A stretch of DNA of 64,000 nt, taken from assembly GCA_944320785.1 (NCBI GenBank), contig CALUIR010000001.1, forward strand, positions 1-64,000, written 5' to 3'. The position numbers and the translations under genes were made by a program. The notes below the pieces were generated by a model. The model saw nothing but the letters and a program-made list of their open reading frames with translations. It was not told where the DNA came from and did not search any database. Below are positions 8,070 through 16,788 of this stretch, piece after piece. The DNA is from an uncultured Bacteroidaceae bacterium. Lineage in GTDB: Bacteria > Bacteroidota > Bacteroidia > Bacteroidales > Bacteroidaceae. How positions within the stretch are numbered: the first letter of the stretch is position 1; every line of letters begins with the position of its first letter.

Positions 8070-9623
8070 ATGAGCAACCAACTTGAAAAGGTCAAAGAAC
8101 TGATCGAACTTCGCAACCAAGCCCGCATCGGCGGAGGCGAGAAAGCGATTGAAAAACAGCATGCCAAAGGCAAGTACACTGCAAGGGAACGCATCGCCAT
8201 GCTATTGGACGAAGGCAGTTTCGAGGAACTCGACATGTTCGTCAAACATAGATGCACCAACTTCGGGCAAGAAAAGAAATCTTTCTTGGGCGATGGCGTG
8301 GTCACCGGGTACGGCACCATCGAAGGAAGGCTCGTGTACGTCTTCGCACAGGATTTCACAGTGTTCGGAGGTTCCCTGTCGGAAACCATGGCACAGAAGA
8401 TATGCAAAGTCATGGACATGGCCATGAAGATGGGAGCGCCCTGCATCGGGCTCAATGACTCCGGCGGCGCACGCATCCAAGAAGGCATCAACGCGTTGGC
8501 CGGATACGCAGAAATATTCCAACGCAACATCTTGGCATCCGGCGTCATCCCGCAAATATCCGGGATATTCGGCCCTTGCGCAGGCGGCGCCGTTTACTCC
8601 CCCGCCCTCACCGACTTTATCCTGATGATGGAAGGCACCTCCTATATGTTCCTCACCGGGCCTAAAGTGGTAAAGACCGTCACCGGCGAAGACGTGACCC
8701 AAGAAAACTTGGGGGGCGCCAGCGTACATTCCACCAAATCCGGCGTGACGCACTTCACCGCCCAGACAGAAGAAGAAGGGCTCGCCCTCATCCGCAAGCT
8801 GCTGGGCTACATCCCGCAAAACAACTTGGAAGAACCGCCCTACGTGGATTGCACCGACCCGATAGACCGCTTGGAAGACTCGCTGAACGACATCATCCCC
8901 GACAGCCCCAACAAGCCGTACGACATGTACGAGGTAATCGGCGCTATCGTGGACAACGGCGAATTCCTCGAAATACAGCGTGACTATGCCAAGAACATCA
9001 TCATCGGGTTCGCCCGTTTCAACGGCCAGTCCGTCGGCATCGTGGCCAACCAGCCCAAATACTTGGCCGGCGTGCTTGACAGCAACGCTTCCCGCAAAGG
9101 CGCACGTTTTGTCCGCTTCTGCGACGCGTTCAACATCCCCATCGTGTCTTTAGTTGACGTCCCGGGATTCCTCCCCGGCACAGGGCAGGAATACAACGGC
9201 GTCATCCTGCACGGCGCCAAGCTGCTTTACGCGTACGGCGAAGCCACCGTGCCCAAAGTCACCGTCACCCTGCGCAAATCCTACGGAGGCTCCCACATCG
9301 TGATGAGCTGCAAGCAACTGCGCGGCGACATGAACTATGCATGGCCCACTGCCGAAATCGCCGTGATGGGCGGCGCAGGCGCAGTAGAGGTACTCTACGC
9401 AAAAGAGGCCAAAGAACATGAAAACCCGGCACAGTTCCTCGCTGAAAAAGAAGCCGAATACACCAAACTGTTCGCAAACCCGTACAATGCCGCCAAATAC
9501 GGCTACATTGATGACGTGATAGAACCGCGCAACACACGTTTCCGCATCATCAGGGCCTTGCAGCAACTACAGACCAAGAAACTGGCAAACCCGGCCAAGA
9601 AGCATGGGAACATCCCGTTATAA
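8070..9623 (+). CDS. mmdA: Methylmalonyl-CoA decarboxylase alpha subunit (carboxyltransferase)
   Basis: A 517-residue acyl-CoA carboxyltransferase. Two crotonase-fold halves are visible, with oxyanion-hole signatures G-G-A-R-I-Q-E-G and [12 protein letters not shown] in the N half and [11 protein letters not shown] near 370 in the C half. It transfers the carboxyl of methylmalonyl-CoA to the biotin carrier. Homologues serve propionyl-CoA carboxylase; the gene order with OadG-type, biotin-carrier and membrane beta subunits points to the sodium-pumping decarboxylase. It lies in a five-gene plus-strand operon. Confidence 0.93.
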   Translation: MSNQLEKVKELIELRNQARIGGGEKAIEKQHAKGKYTARERIAMLLDEGSFEELDMFVKHRCTNFGQEKKSFLGDGVVTGYGTIEGRLVYVFAQDFTVFGGSLSETMAQKICKVMDMAMKMGAPCIGLNDSGGARIQEGINALAGYAEIFQRNILASGVIPQISGIFGPCAGGAVYSPALTDFILMMEGTSYMFLTGPKVVKTVTGEDVTQENLGGASVHSTKSGVTHFTAQTEEEGLALIRKLLGYIPQNNLEEPPYVDCTDPIDRLEDSLNDIIPDSPNKPYDMYEVIGAIVDNGEFLEIQRDYAKNIIIGFARFNGQSVGIVANQPKYLAGVLDSNASRKGARFVRFCDAFNIPIVSLVDVPGFLPGTGQEYNGVILHGAKLLYAYGEATVPKVTVTLRKSYGGSHIVMSCKQLRGDMNYAWPTAEIAVMGGAGAVEVLYAKEAKEHENPAQFLAEKEAEYTKLFANPYNAAKYGYIDDVIEPRNTRFRIIRALQQLQTKKLANPAKKHGNIPL

Positions 9624-9641
9624 TCCTTAAAGCAAAAGACT

Positions 9642-10571
9642 ATGGACAAAAACAAAATAGGAGTATTCTTGTCTTTGCTGCTGGCATTAGGGCTCACCGG
9701 GTGCAAAGAACACAAATCGAATTCCAAATTAGTCATCAACGAAGTATTGATCACCAACGAACACAACTTCCAAGACGACTACGGCGAACACAATGCCTGG
9801 GTGGAAATATTCAACCGTTCCTATGGGAGCAGCAACTTGGCGGCATGCCTGCTGAAAGCGAGCAACACGCCGGGCGACACGCTCACCTACTTCATCCCGA
9901 AAGGCGACGTGCTGACGGCCATCGCGCCGCGCCAGCATGCCTTGTTCTGGGCAGACGGGAAACCGAACCGGGGGACTTTCCACACCAACTTCACATTGGA
10001 CGCAACTGCCGACAATTGGATCGGGCTGTTCGATGCCGGCAACAACCTGTTGGACGAAGTGGTTATCCCTGCCAACACATTGGGGGCAGACAAATCATAC
10101 GCCCGTGTCAACGACGGCTCTGAAGAATGGGAAGTGAAAGGCGGAAGCGACGACAAGTACGTCACCCCCTGCACCAACAACCAGACCATCGACAACAATG
10201 CCAAGATGGAAAAGTTCCAGTTGCACGACAGCGCCGGCATCGGAATGGCCATCACAGCCATGTCGGTAGTGTTCATCGGGCTTATCCTGCTTTACATCTC
10301 TTTCCGGTTCATCGGCAAAGCATCCGTGGCACTTAGCCGCCGCAGGGCAATGGCCGTCAAAGGCATCACAGACAAGCAGGAAGCCAAAGAGAAAAAGCTA
10401 GGCGAAGCCCACGGCGAAGTGTTTGCCGCCATCGCGATGGCCATGCATGAGATGCAAAGCGATGTCCACGACGTGGAAGACACCGTGCTGACCATCACGC
10501 GGGTGAAACGGAGCTATTCCCCGTGGAGTTCGAAAATCTACACGTTGCGTGAAACCCCACATAAGAAATAA
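9642..10571 (+). CDS. OadG-type decarboxylase subunit with lipoprotein signal and lamin-tail domain
   Basis: A 309-residue protein in the mmdD/oadG position. The N terminus looks like a lipoprotein signal (L-T-G-C, Cys near residue 21). Residues about 30-165 (L-V-I-N-E-V-L-I-T-N-E, A-W-V-E-I-F-N-R, A-L-F-W-A-D-G, L-D-E-V-V-I-P) match a lamin-tail domain. A single membrane helix (G-I-G-M-A-I-T-A-M-S-V-V-F-I-G) follows near 205, then a charged cytoplasmic tail. The OadG-like helix would anchor the complex to the beta subunit. The extra extracytoplasmic domain is unlike the ~100-residue gamma subunits of model organisms. The gap to mmdA is 18 bp. Confidence 0.85.
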   Translation: MDKNKIGVFLSLLLALGLTGCKEHKSNSKLVINEVLITNEHNFQDDYGEHNAWVEIFNRSYGSSNLAACLLKASNTPGDTLTYFIPKGDVLTAIAPRQHALFWADGKPNRGTFHTNFTLDATADNWIGLFDAGNNLLDEVVIPANTLGADKSYARVNDGSEEWEVKGGSDDKYVTPCTNNQTIDNNAKMEKFQLHDSAGIGMAITAMSVVFIGLILLYISFRFIGKASVALSRRRAMAVKGITDKQEAKEKKLGEAHGEVFAAIAMAMHEMQSDVHDVEDTVLTITRVKRSYSPWSSKIYTLRETPHKK

Positions 10572-10592
10572 CCCTTTTAAAACAGAAAAGCA

Positions 10593-11024
10593 ATGAAAGA
10601 ATATAAATATAAAATCAACGGAAACATCTACAAAGTAGCCATCGGCGACATTGAAGACAACATCGCCCATGTGGAAGTGAACGGGACGCCTTACACCGTG
10701 GAAATGGAGAAAGCACCCCAACCGGCCAAACCCGTCGTCAAGCCTGTGGCCAACAAGCCGGCACCTGCCCCGGCTACGCCTGTCAGCAAACCGGCTGCCA
10801 CACCCAGTGGAAAATCGGGCGTGAAATCACCTTTGCCCGGTGTCATCCTTGAAATTAAAGTCAAGGTAGGCGATGTCGTCAAGAGAGGGCAGACAGTCAT
10901 CATCTTGGAAGCCATGAAAATGGAAAACAACATCAATGCCGACAAAGACGGCACAATCACAGCAATCAATGTCAACAAAGGGGATTCCGTATTGGAAGGT
11001 ACGGATCTCGTAATCATCGAATAA
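10593..11024 (+). CDS. mmdC: Biotin carboxyl-carrier subunit of methylmalonyl-CoA decarboxylase
   Basis: A 143-residue biotinyl-domain protein. An N-terminal ~38-residue segment is joined by a Pro/Ala/Lys-rich linker (about 41-78) to a biotinyl domain with the canonical E-A-M-K-M-E-N; Lys109 is the predicted biotin attachment site. It carries the carboxyl group from the alpha subunit to the membrane beta subunit. Spacing is 21 bp from the OadG-type gene and 1 bp to the beta-subunit gene. Confidence 0.93.
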   Translation: MKEYKYKINGNIYKVAIGDIEDNIAHVEVNGTPYTVEMEKAPQPAKPVVKPVANKPAPAPATPVSKPAATPSGKSGVKSPLPGVILEIKVKVGDVVKRGQTVIILEAMKMENNINADKDGTITAINVNKGDSVLEGTDLVIIE

Positions 11025-11025
11025 T

Positions 11026-12186
11026 ATGGGAGAATTCATTCATTTTCTAGGAGAAAACCTGTCCGATTTCTGGACCTACACGGGATTCGCCAACGCCACA
11101 GCGGGACATCTGGTGATGATTCTCGTCGGCCTGTTCTTCATCTACTTGGCCGTCAAGAAAGAATTTGAGCCGATGTTGCTCATCCCCATCGGGTTCGGCA
11201 TCCTGATAGGCAACATACCGTTCAACATGGAAGCCGGGTTGCAAGTAGGCATCTACGAGCAAGGTTCCGTGCTGAATATCCTCTACCAAGGCGTGACCTC
11301 TGGATGGTATCCGCCGCTCATTTTCTTGGGTATCGGCGCGATGACGGACTTTTCCGCCCTTATTTCCAATCCCAAGCTGATGTTGATTGGCGCTGCCGCG
11401 CAGTTTGGCATCTTCGGCGCTTACATGATTGCCCTGCAATGGGGATTCGACCCGATGCAGGCTGCAGCCATCGGCATCATCGGAGGCGCAGACGGCCCCA
11501 CGGCCATCTTCCTCTCCTCGAAGCTCGCGCCGAACCTGATGGGTGCCATTGCCGTGTCGGCGTATTCTTACATGGCATTGGTGCCGGTGATACAGCCGCC
11601 TGTCATGCGCCTGCTCACTACAAAGCATGAACGCCTCATCCGCATGAAGCCGCCACGCGTGGTATCGCACACGGAAAAGGTCATCTTTCCCATCGTGGGA
11701 CTGTTGCTCACGTGTTTCCTCGTGCCGTCTGGCTTGCCGCTATTGGGCATGTTGTTCTTCGGGAACTTGCTGAAAGAAAGCGGTGTGACCCGCCGTTTGG
11801 CAGAAACGGCACGCGGCCCGCTGATTGACACTATCACCATCCTGTTGGGCTTGACCGTGGGCGCATCCACCCAAGCGTCTGAATTCTTGACGATGAATTC
11901 GCTGAAGATATTCGGCTTGGGCGCCCTGTCCTTCATCATCGCCACGGCTTCCGGCGTGTTGTTCGTGAAGATTTTCAACCTTTTGCTTAAGAAAGAGAAC
12001 AAAATCAACCCGCTTATCGGCAACGCCGGCGTGTCCGCCGTTCCCGACTCGGCACGTATCTCGCAGATACTCGGCTTGGAATACGACCCCACCAACTACC
12101 TGTTGATGCACGCCATGGGCCCGAACGTGGCAGGCGTGATCGGCTCAGCCGTGGCCGCCGGTATCCTGTTGGGATTCCTGATTTAA
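11026..12186 (+). CDS. mmdB: Sodium-translocating decarboxylase beta subunit
   Basis: A 386-residue polytopic membrane protein of the OadB/MmdB/GcdB family. It decarboxylates carboxybiotin and couples this to sodium export. Characteristic segments are G-I-G-A-M-T-D-F (near 103), the conserved G-I-I-G-G-A-D-G-P-T-A-I-F (near 150, with the Asp needed for sodium and biotin chemistry) and N-A-G-V-S-A-V-P-D-S-A-R near the C terminus. It is the last gene of the operon and is followed by a strong terminator. The cluster lets the cell harvest decarboxylation energy as a sodium gradient during propionate formation. Confidence 0.95.
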   Translation: MGEFIHFLGENLSDFWTYTGFANATAGHLVMILVGLFFIYLAVKKEFEPMLLIPIGFGILIGNIPFNMEAGLQVGIYEQGSVLNILYQGVTSGWYPPLIFLGIGAMTDFSALISNPKLMLIGAAAQFGIFGAYMIALQWGFDPMQAAAIGIIGGADGPTAIFLSSKLAPNLMGAIAVSAYSYMALVPVIQPPVMRLLTTKHERLIRMKPPRVVSHTEKVIFPIVGLLLTCFLVPSGLPLLGMLFFGNLLKESGVTRRLAETARGPLIDTITILLGLTVGASTQASEFLTMNSLKIFGLGALSFIIATASGVLFVKIFNLLLKKENKINPLIGNAGVSAVPDSARISQILGLEYDPTNYLLMHAMGPNVAGVIGSAVAAGILLGFLI

Positions 12187-12206
12187 ACCCGCACCGACGG
12201 ATATGC

Positions 12207-12242
12207 AAAAAGGTTGCTCCCGCTATGGGAGCAACCTTTTTT
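12207..12242 (+). terminator. Intrinsic terminator of the decarboxylase operon
   Basis: The arms AAAAGGTTGCTCCC and GGGAGCAACCTTTT flank a 5-nt loop and run into a T tract. Confidence 0.9.
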
Positions 12243-12742
12243 GGTCCAAACCTCCAAAGAAAGTATCCAAAACCTTGGAAGGTTTTCGGAAAGCATTGGA
12301 TGGTTCTGCAAAATCATTGAAAAAATGCTCATCTTCTGACCCTGGGACATCTGCGACAAGCAATAAATTCGACATAAATGCCTTCATATTGACGGCAATT
12401 TATCAAACAGGCTGCTACTCCAGCACCTTTGGTTCATCAAGCACGTCACTACAAAGCTATTGCCGTTGCAACTTTCTTGATGACGGGGTACAATATATCC
12501 ATTTCAGAACAACACAAACAACTTCATCTTCCAGTTACTTGCAGAACATAACTGTTCATCGAAGTGTAAAAGGAACATCCTCCTCCAGAAAGACAATTTC
12601 TGTAACTGAAGTCAATAAGGATTGCCCAAGCCAAAAGATCGGTTTCGCACATGCGCACGCAACTTTTACTTTCAAATGCCTGCAAACCGTATTTCCAAGA
12701 TGCCTTATGGCCATCCATGACGCATACTACAAACCATCTTCC
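12243..12742. other. Gene-free gap
   Basis: Apart from the 21-bp-period array at 12259-12330 I see nothing recognisable. The remainder is less G+C-rich than its neighbours. The long plus-strand frame crossing it runs antisense through panD and panC and is not credible; a 64-codon minus frame resembles nothing I know. Confidence 0.55.
12259..12330 (+). repeat. 21-bp-period degenerate repeat, locus A
   Basis: Three units in exact 21-bp register (anchor C at 12273, 12294, 12315) of the form C-N-TTGGA-N-GGTT. The best unit holds the inverted repeat AAACCTTGGAAGGTTT. On the plus strand the frame reads K-T-L-E-G-F-R, K-A-L-D-G-S-A, K-S-L-K-K-C-S. Confidence 0.75.
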
Positions 12743-13096
12743 TCACTCCACCAACCGGTTCGTGGCAGAATCCGGGAAAACGACCGTGGGCGTGAAACGC
12801 TTCGCCTCCTCAAAATCCATCAAGGCATACGACATGATGATCACAATGTCGCCCACTTGCACCTTGCGCGCCGCCGCGCCATTCAGGCAAATCTTCCCGG
12901 AGCCGCGCTCACCTTTTATAATATAGGTTTCAAAACGCTCGCCATTGTTATTGTCCACAATATGGACCTTCTCGCCAGCAATCATATTGGCGGCATCCAT
13001 CAAGTCCTCGTCAATCGTCACGCTGCCCATGTAGTTCAGGTTGGCTTCCGTCACACGCACGCAGTGCAACTTCGATTTCAATACTTCTATCATCAT
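12743..13096 (-). CDS. panD: Aspartate 1-decarboxylase
   Basis: A 117-residue pyruvoyl-dependent enzyme making beta-alanine from aspartate for pantothenate synthesis. The self-cleavage site is visible as Y-M-G-S-V-T-I-D (Gly24-Ser25 counting from the first Met); Ser25 becomes the pyruvoyl group. N-G-A-A-A-R and D-I-V-I-I-M-S-Y are family hallmarks. Its ATG overlaps the panC stop by 4 bp (ATGA), so the two are translationally coupled. Confidence 0.95.
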   Translation of the reverse strand: MMIEVLKSKLHCVRVTEANLNYMGSVTIDEDLMDAANMIAGEKVHIVDNNNGERFETYIIKGERGSGKICLNGAAARKVQVGDIVIIMSYALMDFEEAKRFTPTVVFPDSATNRLVE

Positions 13097-13953
13097 AACT
13101 CTTTGCCCGGTTCTTTATATTTGATGTTGTCAATCAAGCGGACCTCGCCGCAGAACACCGTGATGCACCCCACGATGAAATCCGCATCGTCCCATGCGGC
13201 AACGGGCTGCAAAGTGTTCCCATCCACCACCTCGAAATACTCTAACCGCAGGCCATCGGCTTTCGCAATGGCATTTTCCACGAAAACCTTTGTATCAACC
13301 AAGGAATGTTCCTTGGCAAACTCCCGGCTGGCAAACAATGTTCTCGATATGCCCAACGCCCTTTCGCGTTCCTCAACTGACAAACGCGCATTGCGGCTGC
13401 TCAACGCCAAGCCGTCGGCTTCCCTCACGATGGGGCAACCCACGATGTCGATGGCATACCCCTGCTGTTTCACCAAAGCACGTATAATGGCCAATTGCTG
13501 GAAATCTTTCTCGCCGAAATAAGCCCTGTCCGGGCAGACCATCTCAAACAGTTTGCTCACAATCTGCGCCACGCCATTGAAATGCCCGGGGCGGTACTTG
13601 CCTTCCATCACCGTGTCAAGCGGCGCAAAGCTGAACACCCGCGTGTCAGGCTCCGGGTAGATTTCCTCCACAGAAGGGGCAAACACCACGGTCGTCCCCA
13701 TTTTTTCCAACAAAGCACAGTCGGCTTCCAATGTCCGGGGGTATTTCGCCAAATCCTCCTTATCATTAAACTGGGTAGGGTTCACAAAAACACTGACCAC
13801 CGTCACATCGTTTTCTTTCACGCTGCGTGCCACCAGCGAAGCATGCCCCGCATGCAACGCGCCCATCGTCGGCACCAAGCCTACCGTCTTGCCGGCTGCC
13901 TCAGCACGCTGCAATTCCTCGCGCAACTCTTTGATTGCATGTATCAATTTCAT
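13093..13953 (-). CDS. panC: Pantothenate synthetase
   Basis: A 286-residue enzyme of the nucleotidyl-transferase superfamily joining pantoate and beta-alanine with ATP. The ATP-binding [10 protein letters not shown] lies near residue 30, F-G-E-K-D-F-Q-Q-L near 148, and S-S-R-N near 185. I start at 13953 ([10 protein letters not shown]); a Met 30 bp further upstream adds a non-homologous leader. An imperfect -7 (TTATTTTG on the minus strand, 13981-13988) lies just upstream. With panD it supplies two steps of coenzyme A precursor synthesis. Confidence 0.95.
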   Translation of the reverse strand: MKLIHAIKELREELQRAEAAGKTVGLVPTMGALHAGHASLVARSVKENDVTVVSVFVNPTQFNDKEDLAKYPRTLEADCALLEKMGTTVVFAPSVEEIYPEPDTRVFSFAPLDTVMEGKYRPGHFNGVAQIVSKLFEMVCPDRAYFGEKDFQQLAIIRALVKQQGYAIDIVGCPIVREADGLALSSRNARLSVEERERALGISRTLFASREFAKEHSLVDTKVFVENAIAKADGLRLEYFEVVDGNTLQPVAAWDDADFIVGCITVFCGEVRLIDNIKYKEPGKEL

Positions 13954-14131
13954 TTTTCTGCTCGTTTTTGAAAAACGGTGCAAAATAAGCGATTATTTAT
14001 CACATAAAGAAAAAAGACACAAAATAAATGCCGAACAGGAAAAGATTTGCCCGAAAGATGCAATCACAACATTTTAACAATCCATTAGGATTTATTGAAC
14101 CGTCTGTCACACAGATATGTAGTTTTTTCCG

Positions 14132-14139
14132 TATATTTG
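14132..14139 (+). promoter_or_regulatory. Bacteroidota -7 element for the glycogen-synthase-like gene
   Basis: TATATTTG matches TAnnTTTG, 28 nt upstream of the ATG at 14168, in the divergent gap from panC. Confidence 0.6.
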
Positions 14140-14167
14140 CAAAATATTTAGAGAAAGACATTATTGA

Positions 14168-14998
14168 ATGATGAAAGCCAACAAAGTACTTTTTATTACC
14201 CAAGAAATCACTCCGTATGTATCTGAATCTGAAATGTCCAAAGTAGGACGCTATCTCCCGCAAGCCATCCAGGAACGCGGCAGGGAAATCCGGACATTCA
14301 TGCCGAAATGGGGAAACATCAACGAACGCAGGAACCAACTCCACGAAGTCATCCGCCTGTCGGGCATGAACCTCATTATTGACGACACAGACCATCCGTT
14401 GATTATAAAAGTGGCTTCCATACAATCTGCAAGGATGCAGGTCTATTTCATCGACAATGATGACTATTTCCAAAACAGGCTGCAAACCACGGATGAAAAC
14501 GGCGTGGAATACGATGACAACGACGCACGCGCCATTTTTTATGCAAGAGGCGTTTTGGAGACCGTAAAGAAACTCCGTTGGTGTCCTGACATCATCCACT
14601 GCCATGGATGGATTTCCGCCCTTGTCCCGCTCTATGTGAAAAAGGCTTATAAGGAAGAACCTTCGTTCCGCGACTCAAAAATCATTTACTCCATTTACAA
14701 CGACCAGTTTGCATCCTGCTTCAATGATGACTTCACCTCCAAACTGTTGATAAAGGGCATCAGCGAAGAAGACCTTCAGATGGTGAAACACCCCGTCAAC
14801 TACACGGAATTAATGAAATTAGCCTTGTCATACAGCGACGGGGTCATCCAAAACAGCCCCGACGTAAATGCAGAAGCAATGGCTTATGCCAAGGAATGCC
14901 AGTTGCCTGTCTTGGAATACCAAAGCCAAGAAGACTATTTCGACGCATTCAACCAATTCTATGACCAAGTGTGGGATGCAAAAAATAAGGAAGAATAA
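14168..14998 (+). CDS. Short glycogen/starch synthase-like protein (GT5 N-terminal domain only)
   Basis: A 276-residue protein resembling the starch synthase catalytic (GT5) N-terminal domain: V-L-F-I-T-Q-E-I-T-P-Y near the start, D-I-I-H-C-H-G-W near 160, and a C-terminal A-L-S-Y-S-D-G-V-I-Q-N-S-P. Bacterial GlgA is about 480 residues; the C-terminal half carrying the nucleotide-sugar and catalytic residues is absent. The first segment has E-S-E-M-S-K-V-G in place of the usual K-x-G-G-L ADP-glucose-binding motif. It may be catalytically reduced or regulatory. The DUF4270 lipoprotein gene follows 24 bp downstream. Met2 is an alternative start. Confidence 0.75.
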   Translation: MMKANKVLFITQEITPYVSESEMSKVGRYLPQAIQERGREIRTFMPKWGNINERRNQLHEVIRLSGMNLIIDDTDHPLIIKVASIQSARMQVYFIDNDDYFQNRLQTTDENGVEYDDNDARAIFYARGVLETVKKLRWCPDIIHCHGWISALVPLYVKKAYKEEPSFRDSKIIYSIYNDQFASCFNDDFTSKLLIKGISEEDLQMVKHPVNYTELMKLALSYSDGVIQNSPDVNAEAMAYAKECQLPVLEYQSQEDYFDAFNQFYDQVWDAKNKEE

Positions 14999-15022
14999 TT
15001 CCCATCCCCTATAAAGACAAAT

Positions 15023-16522
15023 ATGAAAATGAAATACTTGTGGAAAATCCTGCCCCTGTTCCTTTTTCCTGCAATATGCGGATGCGACGACAGTACCGGG
15101 ACATTAGGGGCAGGCATGATGCCCGATGAGGACAACATCACCGTAAAAACAAATACACTGGATGTCAAGACGCGCTCCCTGCTCGTTGATTCCGTTTACG
15201 CAAGGACAAGCACGGCCTACATCGGGAAGTACACTGACCCGGACTTCGGCGTGTTTGAAGCAGATTTCCTCACTCAATTCAACTGTACCGACAACTTGGT
15301 CATCAACGATGTGCCAGACAGCCTTATCATCAACAACTATGCCTCACTGAACCTGTTTTACGGAAAGAACGATTTCTACGGAGACTCACTGAACGTGAAC
15401 CAGATAAAGATATATGAACTCAGCCAAGACTTGGAGACCGCCGACAAAGAATATTGCTACACCTCCATCGACCCCCAAAACTATTACGATGAAGGCGGCT
15501 TGCTGGCCAGCAAGTTCTATTCCATCCGGAATATGGCCATGAACGACTCCACTTGGAACGAACAGGAACAACCCAGCATCAACGTGATATTGCCGGAGAG
15601 TTTCTTCGACAGAATCATCACGCTGAACAAAGAACACCCGGAATATTTTGAAAACTCGGAAACTTTCATCGACAATGTATTCAAAGGCATCTATGTGAGG
15701 CATGAAAGCGGCGAAGGCAGCGTGTTGTACCTGTCCGCCATCACGCTCAACCTGATATCCGTGCAATACATGACCGATGACAAGGGATGGATACAACGGG
15801 ACGAATACGGACAACCCCGCACGGATTCGGTCAGCGTGGCCACATTGGCTTCTTTCACTTCAACAAGGGAGGTCATACAAGCCAACCGGTTCCAAAACTC
15901 GGAACAATTGAAGCGCTTGTCTGAAGAAACGAACCATACTTACTTGAAAACACCTGCCGGGATATTCACGGAAGCCACATTGCCCATTGACGACATCACC
16001 GACGGGCATGCAAACGACACAATCAACTCCGTGCAATTGAGCTTCACGGCTTACAACCAAACGGGGAACAACAACACATCGTTCCAGATGCCCAAGCCGG
16101 AACAACTCCTCCTCGTGCGGAAGAAAGACATGTACTCCTTCTTTGAGGGAAGCGAACTGGCCGACAACATCACTTCCTACACCACGACCCTGCAAAGCAA
16201 CAATGAATACAAGTTCGACAACATCAACAATCTAATCAATGCCTGCATCCAAGAACGCAAAGAAGGGGAAAAGGAAGACCCGGAATGGATGGAGAAAAAC
16301 CCGGATTGGAACAAAGTCGTCCTCATCCCGGTCAACATCACAACCTCGACATCCAGCAGCAGCGGCAGCAGCACCGTTGTGAACATTGAACACAACTTGC
16401 GGCTGACAAGTGCAAAACTCTTGGGAGGCCCTGACGGGGAAGCGCTGAAACTTTACGTAGCTTACACCGCTTTCAACTGCTTCAACAACGTATCACAAGA
16501 TACAACCAACCGGCACAAATGA
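15023..16522 (+). CDS. DUF4270 domain lipoprotein
   Basis: A 499-residue predicted lipoprotein. The leader M-K-M-K-Y-L-W-K-I-L-P ends with a lipobox I-C-G-C (Cys21). The body matches the Bacteroidota-specific DUF4270 family (L-G-A-G-M-M-P-D-E-D, S-V-Y-A-R-T-S-T-A-Y-I-G-K-Y-T-D-P-D-F-G), which has no assigned function. It likely sits in the periplasm or on the outer membrane. The last codons and stop lie inside the hairpin at 16509-16541 shared with the convergent small ORF. Confidence 0.85.
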   Translation: MKMKYLWKILPLFLFPAICGCDDSTGTLGAGMMPDEDNITVKTNTLDVKTRSLLVDSVYARTSTAYIGKYTDPDFGVFEADFLTQFNCTDNLVINDVPDSLIINNYASLNLFYGKNDFYGDSLNVNQIKIYELSQDLETADKEYCYTSIDPQNYYDEGGLLASKFYSIRNMAMNDSTWNEQEQPSINVILPESFFDRIITLNKEHPEYFENSETFIDNVFKGIYVRHESGEGSVLYLSAITLNLISVQYMTDDKGWIQRDEYGQPRTDSVSVATLASFTSTREVIQANRFQNSEQLKRLSEETNHTYLKTPAGIFTEATLPIDDITDGHANDTINSVQLSFTAYNQTGNNNTSFQMPKPEQLLLVRKKDMYSFFEGSELADNITSYTTTLQSNNEYKFDNINNLINACIQERKEGEKEDPEWMEKNPDWNKVVLIPVNITTSTSSSSGSSTVVNIEHNLRLTSAKLLGGPDGEALKLYVAYTAFNCFNNVSQDTTNRHK

Positions 16523-16541
16523 ATCTGTCATTTGTGCCGGT
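16509..16541. terminator. Bidirectional terminator-like hairpin shared by two gene ends
   Basis: A 14-bp perfect inverted repeat (ACCGGCACAAATGA at 16509-16522 and its complement at 16528-16541) with a 5-nt loop. The stop codons of both convergent reading frames lie within the arms. T-rich sequence follows only weakly on the plus strand (CTCTTTT). Confidence 0.65.
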
Positions 16542-16710
16542 TAGCTCTTTTCCGGCGGTACTCCGCCCGCATCTTGGCGGCACCCGAGCCATGAGCGCCT
16601 GAGATATAAGACTTCTTTTTGGCTTTCGTCTTGACTTTCGTCCCTTTTTTCGCGACAGAGGATTTCCCTTTGAAGACAATCCCGTCTGTCATTGCTTTCT
16701 CTATGTCCAT
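16528..16710 (-). CDS. Small lysine-rich hypothetical protein
   Basis: A 60-residue, strongly basic ORF (M-D-I-E-K-A-M-T-D-G start; K-K-G-T-K-V-K-T-K-A-K-K-K in the middle; C terminus R-A-N-R-H-K). No domain is recognised; basic composition would suit nucleic-acid or ribosome binding, but that is only inference. It lies 78 bp downstream of the SDR gene and could be read through from that operon. Two further in-frame Met codons lie downstream. Its existence as a gene is uncertain. Confidence 0.45.
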   Translation of the reverse strand: MDIEKAMTDGIVFKGKSSVAKKGTKVKTKAKKKSYISGAHGSGAAKMRAEYRRKRANRHK

Positions 16711-16788
16711 ACTGCTATCAATTAAAATGCATATAGAAAAGCGAGGCAAATGCCACAAAACAGCCCTGCCCCGCCTTCGCGCTATTCA

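Noticed and set aside
12203-13522. 439-codon plus-strand open frame
   Set aside because: Begins inside the decarboxylase terminator, crosses a repeat gap and then runs antisense through panD and panC; low-complexity Ser/Thr-rich start and no homology.
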